12,391 nt of DNA from JAAUQA01 sp036351435 (GCA_036351435.1 JAZBPA010000167.1:1-12391); one strand, 5' to 3'; shown: positions 1 to 7,179, counted from the stretch's first letter. The notes: generated from the sequence alone by a model not told the origin. Translations and numbers: made by a program.

Positions 1-207
1 CTGGAATATCCCCAGGAACTCATGAATGGGCCACCGTTCTGTGTAAGGGAGGAGGAAGTACGGGCGCTTTACAGTGGACACTACGTCGTTGAGCTATTGA
101 AAACCCATGATGCGTTACCGGAAAGTCCCCGTTTTCAGGATCGCGGTTTGCCTTACCTCAATGAGAAGATTTACCGTTTAATCAACTGCGCACAACTCCC
201 CGCATAA
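1..207 (+). CDS. tpm: Thiopurine S-methyltransferase, C-terminal fragment (5' end outside window)
   Basis: The open frame enters from the left edge and ends at TAA 205-207, giving about 68 residues. The family is a SAM-dependent methyltransferase acting on thiopurines; in bacteria it is also linked to methylation of selenium and tellurium compounds. The visible part matches the C-terminal end of the family: a LEYPQ strand, an MNGPPF turn that in this family follows the substrate-binding strand, then EEEVRALY, a PRF element and a final strand. The SAM-binding core lies upstream of the window. Although an ATG is present at 22, the frame is open and family-like upstream of it, so that is not the real start. 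Its last 30 bases overlap the 3' end of the convergent asparaginase gene. The family call is fairly secure; the enzyme's natural substrate cannot be read from this. Confidence 0.85.
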   Translation: MEYPQELMNGPPFCVREEEVRALYSGHYVVELLKTHDALPESPRFQDRGLPYLNEKIYRLINCAQLPA

Positions 208-1197
208 ATTCATTGGCATACAGCGCCGGACCTCCGCATTCGGTAAACCCATCGCCAATAGATGATTCAATTTGGTGTAAGCCGCTTCCGTGGTCATGTC
301 AAAGCCGCTGATTACACCAGCCTTAGCCAGCGCCACGCCAACCGCATAGCGGGTTAGATCGACTCGGCCTTCGAAGCACTGCGACACAGCCACCACGGTA
401 ACTCCGCGTTCTGTAGCAGCCGATAGCACTTCCAGAAAATCCGAATATTCAATAGGTCCGGAACCGATTCCGTAAGATTCGAGAATCACGCCCTTTAACG
501 GGGGTTCGAGCACCCGGGCCAAAAGATTAGCCGAGATACCCGGAAACAGTTTTAATACCGCGACTCGGTCACCGTTCTGTTCGGGTAATTGGAAACGCTC
601 GGCATGGTCCCACTTTAAAATGGCGTTGCGGTCGATTTCGATGTGGATACCGACTTTCGCCAATGGCGGATAATTCGGTGAATCGAAGGCATCTAAAGCC
701 TCGGCCTTGGCTTTAGTGGTGCGGTTGCCGCGCATCAGTCGGCCGTTGAAATACAAACTCACCTCCGGAATCGGATGATGTGCAGCCAACACCAAGGCAG
801 TCAGCAAATTATTGCGGGCGTCGTTGCGCATCTCCCACAGCGGAATCTGCGAGCCGGTGATGATGACCGATTTGGCCAATCCTTGTAGCACAAAGGACAG
901 CGCTGAAGCGGTATAGGCCATCGTATCGGTACCGTGCAGGACGACAAAACCATCGTATTGGTCATACTGATCTACTAACAGGTTAGCGATCCGATACCAG
1001 TCCTGCGGATGCAAGTTAGCGCTGTCGATGAGCCGCGGACACTCGTGCACCACGTACTCCGGCATATCCAAATCCGGATCGGGCGGGTTCATTTCCGCTA
1101 ACAGCTTTTCTAACCCGGTCTCGGGGACATAACCATTCGCGGAACGCTTCATCCCGATTGTACCGCCCGTGTAGATGATCAACACTCGCTTTTTCAT
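178..1197 (-). CDS. ansA: L-asparaginase I, cytoplasmic
   Basis: The 339-residue product hydrolyses L-asparagine to aspartate and ammonia. It has the length of E. coli AnsA (338) and no signal peptide, so it is the low-affinity cytoplasmic type, not the periplasmic type II enzyme. The first catalytic motif YTGGTIGM is at residues 9-16 with nucleophile Thr13. The second, HGTDTM, is at 88-93 with Thr90 and Asp91, followed by YTASALSF, and the catalytic lysine lies in RTTK at about 162. The start ATG (complement of 1195-1197) gives an N-terminus that begins directly at the first beta strand, as expected. No strong ribosome site is visible. The gene lies 33 bp downstream of the acetyltransferase toxin gene on the same strand and could be co-transcribed with it. 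Its last codons run 30 bp into the end of the opposing methyltransferase gene. Confidence 0.95.
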   Translation of the reverse strand: MKKRVLIIYTGGTIGMKRSANGYVPETGLEKLLAEMNPPDPDLDMPEYVVHECPRLIDSANLHPQDWYRIANLLVDQYDQYDGFVVLHGTDTMAYTASALSFVLQGLAKSVIITGSQIPLWEMRNDARNNLLTALVLAAHHPIPEVSLYFNGRLMRGNRTTKAKAEALDAFDSPNYPPLAKVGIHIEIDRNAILKWDHAERFQLPEQNGDRVAVLKLFPGISANLLARVLEPPLKGVILESYGIGSGPIEYSDFLEVLSAATERGVTVVAVSQCFEGRVDLTRYAVGVALAKAGVISGFDMTTEAAYTKLNHLLAMGLPNAEVRRCMPMNLCGELCAVD

Positions 1198-1230
1198 GGT
1201 CTTTATTCTGTTTGGTTGGGTTAAGCGACC

Positions 1231-1740
1231 TCATTTGGAGGTTGCTTGCATTTTTCGGATGGTACCCACCGGCAGGTAGAGTTGGAGACCGTCTTGCTTT
1301 AGCGGGATAAAGCCAAAACGATTGTAGAAGCCTAAAGCTACTGGTTTGCTGTCCACGACAACGCATCGCACGCCGATGGTTTCGGCAGCGTGGAGCGTTT
1401 GTTTGAGGGCGTCGATCAGTAGGCGCGAGCCAACCCGGAGTCCAAACTGGCGGGCTGTGCTGTCGCTAGCCATACGCCCGATCAGCACAGCCGGCAAGGG
1501 GTGTTTCGGTACTTTGCAGGCGAGATCAGCGGGTAAGTCCTCATGGCGAACGGAGGCCGCCGAAAGCGAATAATAACCCAGGACTTTATTGCCCGCCTCT
1601 TCCACGGCCACATAAACTTGCGCGAGACCGTTACGTTGGGCTTGTCCGGCATAGCGTCGCAGGTATTCGTCCAACCCAGCATCGCCGCTGGCGAAGCGGC
1701 TACGATCATGCCGTCGGGAGTCGAACGGGACAATTCTCAT
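1231..1740 (-). CDS. GNAT-family acetyltransferase toxin (TacT-like)
   Basis: This 169-residue protein has a single GNAT fold. By family it is the toxin of a GNAT/DUF1778 type II toxin-antitoxin pair; characterised members use acetyl-CoA to acetylate the amino acid on charged tRNAs and so stop translation. Visible family marks are the N-terminal FASGDAGLDEYL segment (about 16-27), a GYYSLS strand (55-60), IGRMA (87-91), the acetyl-CoA loop around LRVGSRLL (101-108) and FYNRFGF (138-144) with Tyr139 at the position of the catalytic tyrosine of TacT. The start overlaps the antitoxin stop as ATGA, so translation is probably coupled. The acyl-CoA loop carries Arg where classic GNATs have the first Gly, which I take as subfamily variation. 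Which tRNA it targets cannot be told. Confidence 0.88.
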   Translation of the reverse strand: MRIVPFDSRRHDRSRFASGDAGLDEYLRRYAGQAQRNGLAQVYVAVEEAGNKVLGYYSLSAASVRHEDLPADLACKVPKHPLPAVLIGRMASDSTARQFGLRVGSRLLIDALKQTLHAAETIGVRCVVVDSKPVALGFYNRFGFIPLKQDGLQLYLPVGTIRKMQATSK

Positions 1741-2009
1741 TCCTGTTTGGCATTTTCGTAATCACGCCACGCGGCTTTCAGAACCTCGGTCGGCTCCGGC
1801 GGATGTTCCAGGGTACGGGTAAAGCGCTGCCATTCCTCAGCACTGAGCGTGAAATGACGGTGGGCTTCCAGAATCTCCCGCGCTTTATCCAGTGCGGCAT
1901 TTAGCACCAGCCCGGATAGGGTATTGCCGCTGATATCGGCGGCCTCCACTAGCAATCGCTTGGCGTTGGCTGGTAGACGAATATCAAAACGATCAGTGGT
2001 TTCATGCAT
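1737..2009 (-). CDS. DUF1778 antitoxin, ribbon-helix-helix (TacA-like)
   Basis: This 90-residue protein is the antitoxin partner of the acetyltransferase encoded immediately downstream. Residues about 7-45 form the ribbon-helix-helix DNA-binding part: a short strand RFDIRLP followed by two helices with the DUF1778-style AADISGNTLSGLVLNAAL pattern. The C-terminal half, rich in Glu, Trp and Pro (SAEEWQRF, then a PPEP turn), corresponds to the segment that wraps around and neutralises the toxin. The pair shares a 4-bp ATGA overlap, the usual antitoxin-first order. Ribbon-helix-helix antitoxins usually repress their own operon, and a perfect inverted repeat lies 12 bp before the start codon. ATG at the complement of 2007-2009 is the only start that fits. 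Confidence 0.88.
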   Translation of the reverse strand: MHETTDRFDIRLPANAKRLLVEAADISGNTLSGLVLNAALDKAREILEAHRHFTLSAEEWQRFTRTLEHPPEPTEVLKAAWRDYENAKQE

Positions 2010-2021
2010 GGCATAGACTCT

Positions 2022-2038
2022 TACGGATTATTTCCGTA
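2022..2038. promoter_or_regulatory. Inverted repeat, candidate operator of the toxin-antitoxin unit
   Basis: A perfect repeat TACGGA-N5-TCCGTA lies 12 bp upstream of the antitoxin start codon. Ribbon-helix-helix dimers bind short inverted or direct repeats, and antitoxins of this class normally repress their own promoter, so this is the best operator candidate. It falls just downstream of a possible -10 for the leftward transcript, where a bound repressor would block initiation. The symmetry is directly visible; binding is inferred. Confidence 0.5.
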
Positions 2039-2039
2039 C

Positions 2040-2067
2040 AGAATAGCATGATCATACGCCGGTTGAA
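2040..2067 (-). promoter_or_regulatory. Possible promoter for antitoxin-toxin(-ansA)
   Basis: On the minus strand a TTCAAC element (complement of 2062-2067) is separated by 16 bp from TATTCT (complement of 2040-2045). These match three and four of the six consensus sigma-70 positions. The site lies next to the inverted repeat and points toward the antitoxin. The match is weak and rests mainly on position. Confidence 0.3.
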
Positions 2068-2145
2068 TCACTTAAGCCCCACGTTGGATAAAGACGATGG
2101 TCTAAAAAGTCATTGATCCAACTGCGTACCGCCTAAGATTGCTTA

Positions 2146-2151
2146 TATAAT
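2146..2151 (+). promoter_or_regulatory. Perfect -10 hexamer upstream of the esterase-like gene
   Basis: TATAAT occurs 31 bp before the ATG at 2183 inside an AT-rich patch. The hexamer at the expected -35 distance (2123-2128, TGCGTA) is poor, so recognition would have to rely on the -10 or on an activator. It is the most likely start of a rightward transcript covering the esterase and the topoisomerase-helicase gene. Confidence 0.4.
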
Positions 2152-2182
2152 GCCCCTTCCCGCATCAACCTAACGATCAATC

Positions 2183-3139
2183 ATGCACTTTTCCCACCCG
2201 TTTCCTTTCGATCCCCACTATGGATATGACCTTAACGGCCTGCTGCAAGTCCCTGCGCCTGAAGAGCCGGAAGACTTTGCGGTTTTTTGGCAAACCTTGT
2301 ACGAGTGCGCCCGGCAAATCACCGTCCAACCCGCTTGGCATGAGGTGGATTGCCGGCATGACCAATACCGCCTATTCGATGTCGAGTTTTTTTCGCTGGA
2401 CCGGTTCCGCGTCCACGGTTGGGTGTTGCTGCCGCGTCATGAACCGGTCGAGCGAGGGGTGGTGATCGGCCACGGTTACGGCGGGCGAGACGGACCGGAT
2501 TGGGATATTCCGATTGCCCGCGCCGCCATGATTTTCCCCTGTGCCCGTGGTTTGTCGCGCAGCGCGACGCAGGCCATCTCCGCCGATCCTGCTTGGCATG
2601 TGCTACACAGCATTCAGAATCGTCACGCTTACATCTTGGGCCGCTGTACTGCTGATACGCTGTGGTGTGCGGCATCTGCCCTGGTCGAACTGGTGCCGGA
2701 AGCGGCGAAGCATCTGGATTATCTGGGCATCAGCTTCGGTGGCGGTATTGGGGCGCTGGGTTTGGCTTGGGATCAGCGTTTCCAAAAGGCGCATTTGAAC
2801 GTACCCAGTTTTGGCCAGCAACCGATGCGTTTGCATTGGCCTTGCGTCGGCAGTGGCGAGGCAGTGCGCCGTTACAATCAACGCCGGGGTGATGTGCTCG
2901 ACGTGTTGAGCTATTTCGACGGCGCTGCGGCGGCTAAACACATAAACATCCCGGTCCACGTAGCAGCTGCATTGTTCGATCCCGCCGTGCCACCGCCCGG
3001 TCAATACGCCATTTACAATGCGCTGGCCGGACCCAAGGACTTGTTCGTATTGCAAGCCGGGCATTTCGAACATGCCGGTACATCAGCCGAGTCCGAAACG
3101 CTGAAACAAGCACTGGCGGTTTTTTTCCGTGCTGCCTGA
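2183..3139 (+). CDS. Acetyl xylan esterase / cephalosporin-C deacetylase-like alpha/beta hydrolase
   Basis: This 318-residue protein fits the AXE1 (carbohydrate esterase family 7) group, whose members remove acetyl groups from xylo-oligosaccharides and cephalosporin C. The N-terminal part has the family's PEDFAVFW helix (30-37). The oxyanion strand IGHGYGG is at 95-101, and ARGLS at 121-125 corresponds to the family's conserved Arg-Gly. The nucleophile elbow GISFGGG is at 182-188 with Ser184. The acid is Asp266 in ALFDPAVPP and the base is His294 or His297 in GHFEHAG. The elbow has Phe after the Ser where many family members have Gln, so the substrate may differ. No signal peptide is seen, so it probably acts in the cytoplasm. 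The ATG at 2183 has no clear ribosome site. The gene precedes the topoisomerase-helicase gene by 30 bp on the same strand and is probably co-transcribed with it. The fold is secure; the true substrate is unknown. Confidence 0.82.
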   Translation: MHFSHPFPFDPHYGYDLNGLLQVPAPEEPEDFAVFWQTLYECARQITVQPAWHEVDCRHDQYRLFDVEFFSLDRFRVHGWVLLPRHEPVERGVVIGHGYGGRDGPDWDIPIARAAMIFPCARGLSRSATQAISADPAWHVLHSIQNRHAYILGRCTADTLWCAASALVELVPEAAKHLDYLGISFGGGIGALGLAWDQRFQKAHLNVPSFGQQPMRLHWPCVGSGEAVRRYNQRRGDVLDVLSYFDGAAAAKHINIPVHVAAALFDPAVPPPGQYAIYNALAGPKDLFVLQAGHFEHAGTSAESETLKQALAVFFRAA

Positions 3140-3169
3140 GTCGATGCGGATGTCGTTCTCTACTTATTC

Positions 3170-6100
3170 ATGACTATCGTCGTCGTTGCCGAAAAACCCG
3201 CCGTTGCGCGGGACATCGCCAAAGTGCTGGGTGCAACCCAGCGCGGTGACGGGCACTTGCATGGTAACGGCTACATGATTACTTGGGCGATCGGTCATTT
3301 GGTCACCCTGGCCGAACCGCATCAAATCAATCCCGATTGGCAACGTTGGCGCCGTAACAGTTTGCCTATGCTGCCCGAGGAATGGCCTCTGATCGTCAGC
3401 GACAGAACCCAGGATCAGTTTGCCGTCGTGCGCAAAATCATTAACGACCGCGCCGTCAAGCGGGTAGTTTGCGCTACCGACGCGGGCCGGGAAGGGGAAC
3501 TGATTTTCCGGTATATCTACGAAGCTGCCGGTTGCCGTAAACCGATCAGCCGGTTGTGGATTTCCTCGCTGACTCCGGACGCCATTCGTAAAGGGTTTCA
3601 GGGGTTGCGCGACGGTCGCGATTACGATCCTTTGGCGGACGCTGCGCGGGGGCGTAGCCAAGCGGATTGGCTGGTCGGTATGAATTTGTCGCGGGCCTGC
3701 ACCTTAGCCTTTGGGGATGCTCTAGGCGAAACCTTATCGGTGGGTCGCGTGCAAACCCCGACTCTGGCGATGGTGGCGGAGCGGGAACTGGCTATTCGGG
3801 CCTTCGTGCCCGAGGATTACTTGGAAGTGATCGCCACGTTTCAGCCTGAGAACCCGTCATCAACGGATGAGGCCGACATAGTTACTTATCAGGGCACCTG
3901 GTTTCGCGGTCGCAAACCCGAACCAAAAGCCAAGCGATTACCTGCCGATGGTAAAGAAGCTGAGCAAATCGTCGCTCGTGCGCTGAGCGGACCCGCCGCT
4001 ATCGAAACCCGTAAAGCTGAAACCAAGCGCCAACCCCCGCCGTTGCTGTACGATCTGACCGAACTGCAACGTCATGCCAATCGGTTGTATGGCTTCAGCG
4101 CCGATACCACCCTCACTTTAGCGCAACAGCTTTACGAACAACGCAAGGTGATCAGTTATCCGCGTACCGACAGTCGGCATCTGTCCAAGGATGTCGCCGC
4201 CACCTTGGATAAAATCGTGGCGACAATTCAAGGCCCTTACCAAGCTGATTTAGCGCCGGGTACCGGGCAACGACCGTTAAGCAGGCGTTTCGTGGACGAT
4301 TCCAAAGTGACCGATCACCACGCCATTATTCCCACCCCGCTACCGGCCCGTGGTCTCGCTGCCGATGAGCAGAAAATCTACGATTTGATTTGCCGTCGCC
4401 TGCTGGCTGCTTGGCATGAGGATCATATCTGGTCGATCACCACGGTAATTACCGCGATCACTACCCCGCAAACCGATGCTGAACCGTTGCTTGACCGCTA
4501 CCACAGCACCGGCACCGTGGTGGAACAACTCGGCTGGAAGGTGCTGGAGGTCGGTGGTTCCCAGCAATCGGATAAAAAGCCAGCCAGCACCAAAAAACCC
4601 GAGTCGGCGGCGAGCGAGGAAACCCAGGCGTTACCGGCGGGTTTAAGCGAAGGTCAAGCGCAACAAGTCCTAGCCGCTGACAGCGTGCGCAAACAAACTC
4701 GTCCGCCCCCGCGTTTCACCGAAGCCACCTTGCTGACTGCTATGGAAACAGCCGGCAAAACCTTGGAAGACAAAGAACTGTCCGCCGCCATGAAAGAAAC
4801 CGGCCTGGGTACGCCAGCCACCCGTGCGGACACCATTGAAACCCTGTTAAAACGACAGTATCTGGAACGTAAGGGGCGGACCTTGATTGCGACCGACAAA
4901 GGCATCCGGCTCATCACGGCGATCCAGTCCGATGTCAAAAGCCCAGCCATGACCGGCCAGTGGGAAGCGCAACTACGCCGTATTCAACGCGGCGAGGCGA
5001 CGCTGGTTGAGTTCATGGCCGGTATCCGTACTTATGTGCGCGATGCGGTCGAGAAAACCCTTACAACGCGGAATCCTACTCCGGTAGATGCTGTGAACGA
5101 TGCGGCTACAGCAACCTACGAGTCCGCCCCTGCGGTGGTGGAAGACCGTAGCCCCACTCCTGTGGAACGCTTAGGCGAACTGTTGCCCCAGTTATTCCGC
5201 TTGAATGCCTTTCGCCCTTATCAGGAAACCGCCTGTCAAGCCGTCACTCAAGGCAAAGATGTGTTGTTGGTGATGCCCACCGGCGCCGGCAAATCGCTGT
5301 GTTATCAGTTGCCTGGGTTGGCTCGTGCCGGAACCACCCTGGTCATTTCCCCGCTCATCGCCTTGATGGAGGACCAGGTCAGCAAGCTGCAGGAACTGGG
5401 AATCCGCGCCGAACGGATTCATTCCGGCCGCGACCGGCTGAGTTCCCGCCAAGCCTGTGTGGACTACCTCAATGGCCGGTTGGATTTTTTATTTATTGCC
5501 CCGGAGCGGCTCAGCGTACCCGGTTTTCCTGCATTACTGGCTAAACGCAAGCCGGTGCTGGTTGCGGTGGATGAAGCGCACTGCATCTCCCATTGGGGCC
5601 ACGATTTTCGTCCCGATTACCGTATGTTGCGCCACCATCTGCCGGCGCTGCGGCCCGCGTCTATTATCGGCTTGACCGCCACCGCCACCCCGCTGGTGCA
5701 GGATGACATCGTCGCGCAATTGGGAATGCCGGAAGCGCAGCGCTTTATTCATGGCTTTCGCCGCACCAACATTGCCGTAGAAATCGCCGAACTCAAACCC
5801 AGTCAGCGGTTTGCCGTGGTGCGCCGAATACTCGCTGACCCCGCCCGGCGCCCGGCCATTGTCTACGCGCCCACCCGCAAAGACGCCAACACCTTGAGCG
5901 AAATACTGCGAGAGGATTTCCCCGCCGCCGCCTACCATGCCGGAATGCCGACCATGGATCGGGATCAGGTTCAGAACGGATTCGGCACCGATGCGTTACA
6001 GGTTATTGTCGCTACCATCGCTTTCGGCATGGGGGTGGATAAGCCGAATATCCGCACGGTCATTCATACCGCCTTGCCCAGTTCTCTGGAAGGTTATTAT

Positions 6101-7162
6101 CAGGAAATCGGCCGGGCGGGCCGCGACGGCGAGCCGGCACGGGCGATTCTGTTGTATTCCTATGGTGATCGCCGTACCCATGAATTCTTTCACAATCGCG
6201 ACTACCCGGATCGGGACATCTTGGACCGGATCTATGCGGCGTTGAATGCCGATTGGCAACCGAAAACCGTACTGCGTGATTGGCTGAGTATAGAACCGGA
6301 CTTGTTCGACAATGCCCTGGAAAAACTCTGGATTCACGGCGGTGCGCGGATCGACCCGGAGGAGAATATCAGTCAGGGCAATCCCGATTGGGGCAGGCCG
6401 TATCAGGATCAATGCCAGCATAAACTCAGTCAACTGGATCTGATTACTCAGTTCGCCCGTGCCTACGGCTGCAGGATGTTGCATCTGGTGCAACACTTCG
6501 GCGATCAGGAAGATGACGGTCGGCCTTGCGGGCTGTGCGATGTGTGCGCGCCCGGTGATGCGGTAGCGCAGCAGGTGCGTCATCTGAGCGCGGCAGAGAC
6601 GCGGTTGGCCATGCAGCTATTGGATGCGTTGCGTTGGCGCGATGACCAAGCGATCGGCCAACTCCATCGGCACAGCGAACCCCAAGTGGAACGGCGGTTG
6701 TTTGATCAAATCCTGACCGGTTTAGTCAATGCCGGTCTGGTGCAGATGCGCAAGGACTCTTTTACTAAAAACGGCCAGTTGATCCCGTTCTGGCGGGTTC
6801 AGCTGACCCCGGCAGGCCGACAAAGTGGTGCTGATGGCTGTGCGACGGTATTACTAAAAGATACGCCGCCGGAAGAAAAATCCACCGTGTCTGCCGCTCC
6901 CCGCAAACGCTCGTCAAATGTTACTCCGACGGAAGCGCCATTGGAGTTGGTCACGGCGCTCAAAGCCTGGCGTCTCAGCGAGGCGCGTAAGCGTAAGGTG
7001 CCAGCTTTTCATATCCTCAACGACCGAGTGCTGGTGGCGGTAGCCGCCGCTCAGCCAGATAACGCAGCTGACTTGTTAGCCGTAACCGGTATCGGTCCCA
7101 CCGTTGCACGCAAATACGGCCAACAGATTTTGGAGGTGATCGGCGCTCATGTGAATGTTTAA
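3170..7162 (+). CDS. topB-recQ: Fused DNA topoisomerase III - RecQ helicase
   Basis: One frame of 1330 residues encodes two normally separate enzymes. Residues 1-630 are a type IA topoisomerase: the Toprim start VVAEKP with Glu8, ATDAGREGE (102-110) with Asp104, SQADWLVGMNLSRA (163-176), the active-site tyrosine Tyr330 in ISYPRTDSRHLS, and GLGTPATRADTIE (545-557). E. coli TopB has 653 residues and Tyr328. A Pro/Ala/Thr-rich linker (about 631-669) follows. RecQ then starts with motif 0 FRPYQ (681-685), Walker A MPTGAGKS with Lys708, DEAH 801-804, the aromatic loop HWGHDFRPDYR (808-818), LTATAT (835-840), FGMGVDKP (952-959) and QEIGRAGRDG (978-987). Zinc-site cysteines are 1101, 1120, 1123 and 1126. 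A divergent winged-helix segment (about 1138-1215) and an HRDC domain (1257-1327) finish it. Likely role: strand passage coupled to unwinding, i.e. decatenation and resolution of recombination or replication intermediates. All catalytic motifs are intact. No stop, frameshift or convincing internal start is seen at the junction. Confidence 0.95.
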   Translation: MTIVVVAEKPAVARDIAKVLGATQRGDGHLHGNGYMITWAIGHLVTLAEPHQINPDWQRWRRNSLPMLPEEWPLIVSDRTQDQFAVVRKIINDRAVKRVVCATDAGREGELIFRYIYEAAGCRKPISRLWISSLTPDAIRKGFQGLRDGRDYDPLADAARGRSQADWLVGMNLSRACTLAFGDALGETLSVGRVQTPTLAMVAERELAIRAFVPEDYLEVIATFQPENPSSTDEADIVTYQGTWFRGRKPEPKAKRLPADGKEAEQIVARALSGPAAIETRKAETKRQPPPLLYDLTELQRHANRLYGFSADTTLTLAQQLYEQRKVISYPRTDSRHLSKDVAATLDKIVATIQGPYQADLAPGTGQRPLSRRFVDDSKVTDHHAIIPTPLPARGLAADEQKIYDLICRRLLAAWHEDHIWSITTVITAITTPQTDAEPLLDRYHSTGTVVEQLGWKVLEVGGSQQSDKKPASTKKPESAASEETQALPAGLSEGQAQQVLAADSVRKQTRPPPRFTEATLLTAMETAGKTLEDKELSAAMKETGLGTPATRADTIETLLKRQYLERKGRTLIATDKGIRLITAIQSDVKSPAMTGQWEAQLRRIQRGEATLVEFMAGIRTYVRDAVEKTLTTRNPTPVDAVNDAATATYESAPAVVEDRSPTPVERLGELLPQLFRLNAFRPYQETACQAVTQGKDVLLVMPTGAGKSLCYQLPGLARAGTTLVISPLIALMEDQVSKLQELGIRAERIHSGRDRLSSRQACVDYLNGRLDFLFIAPERLSVPGFPALLAKRKPVLVAVDEAHCISHWGHDFRPDYRMLRHHLPALRPASIIGLTATATPLVQDDIVAQLGMPEAQRFIHGFRRTNIAVEIAELKPSQRFAVVRRILADPARRPAIVYAPTRKDANTLSEILREDFPAAAYHAGMPTMDRDQVQNGFGTDALQVIVATIAFGMGVDKPNIRTVIHTALPSSLEGYYQEIGRAGRDGEPARAILLYSYGDRRTHEFFHNRDYPDRDILDRIYAALNADWQPKTVLRDWLSIEPDLFDNALEKLWIHGGARIDPEENISQGNPDWGRPYQDQCQHKLSQLDLITQFARAYGCRMLHLVQHFGDQEDDGRPCGLCDVCAPGDAVAQQVRHLSAAETRLAMQLLDALRWRDDQAIGQLHRHSEPQVERRLFDQILTGLVNAGLVQMRKDSFTKNGQLIPFWRVQLTPAGRQSGADGCATVLLKDTPPEEKSTVSAAPRKRSSNVTPTEAPLELVTALKAWRLSEARKRKVPAFHILNDRVLVAVAAAQPDNAADLLAVTGIGPTVARKYGQQILEVIGAHVNV

Positions 7163-7173
7163 ACTGAGCAGGG

Positions 7174-7179
7174 TATAAT
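7174..7179 (+). promoter_or_regulatory. Perfect -10 hexamer before the two-component genes
   Basis: TATAAT occurs 11 bp after the topoisomerase-helicase stop and 39 bp before the regulator's ATG. The -35 region (around 7150-7157) matches poorly. It may allow the regulator and kinase genes to be transcribed separately from the upstream gene. Confidence 0.35.

Noticed and set aside
1417..1440. Missing first Gly in the acetyl-CoA loop of the GNAT protein as a sign of inactivation
   Set aside because: Arg at this position is compatible with several GNAT subgroups and the catalytic tyrosine and remaining fold are intact.
2003..2010. CATGCATG palindrome at the antitoxin start and ATGATCAT at 2048-2055
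   Set aside because: Short 8-base palindromes are frequent by chance and do not match the spacing of the stronger operator candidate.
3473..3502. Gly in place of the second Toprim aspartate (DAGREGE) as a lost metal ligand
   Set aside because: DAGREGE is a common variant among topoisomerase III enzymes, so it is not evidence of inactivity.
5060..5176. The topoisomerase-helicase junction as an assembly error or two adjacent genes
   Set aside because: The frame is continuous, the linker has ordinary coding composition, and there is no stop or plausible start with a ribosome site; raw reads would settle it.
5996..6583. A 195-codon open frame on the minus strand inside the helicase part
   Set aside because: It is antisense to conserved RecQ motifs V, VI and the zinc region; no family features or start signals support it.
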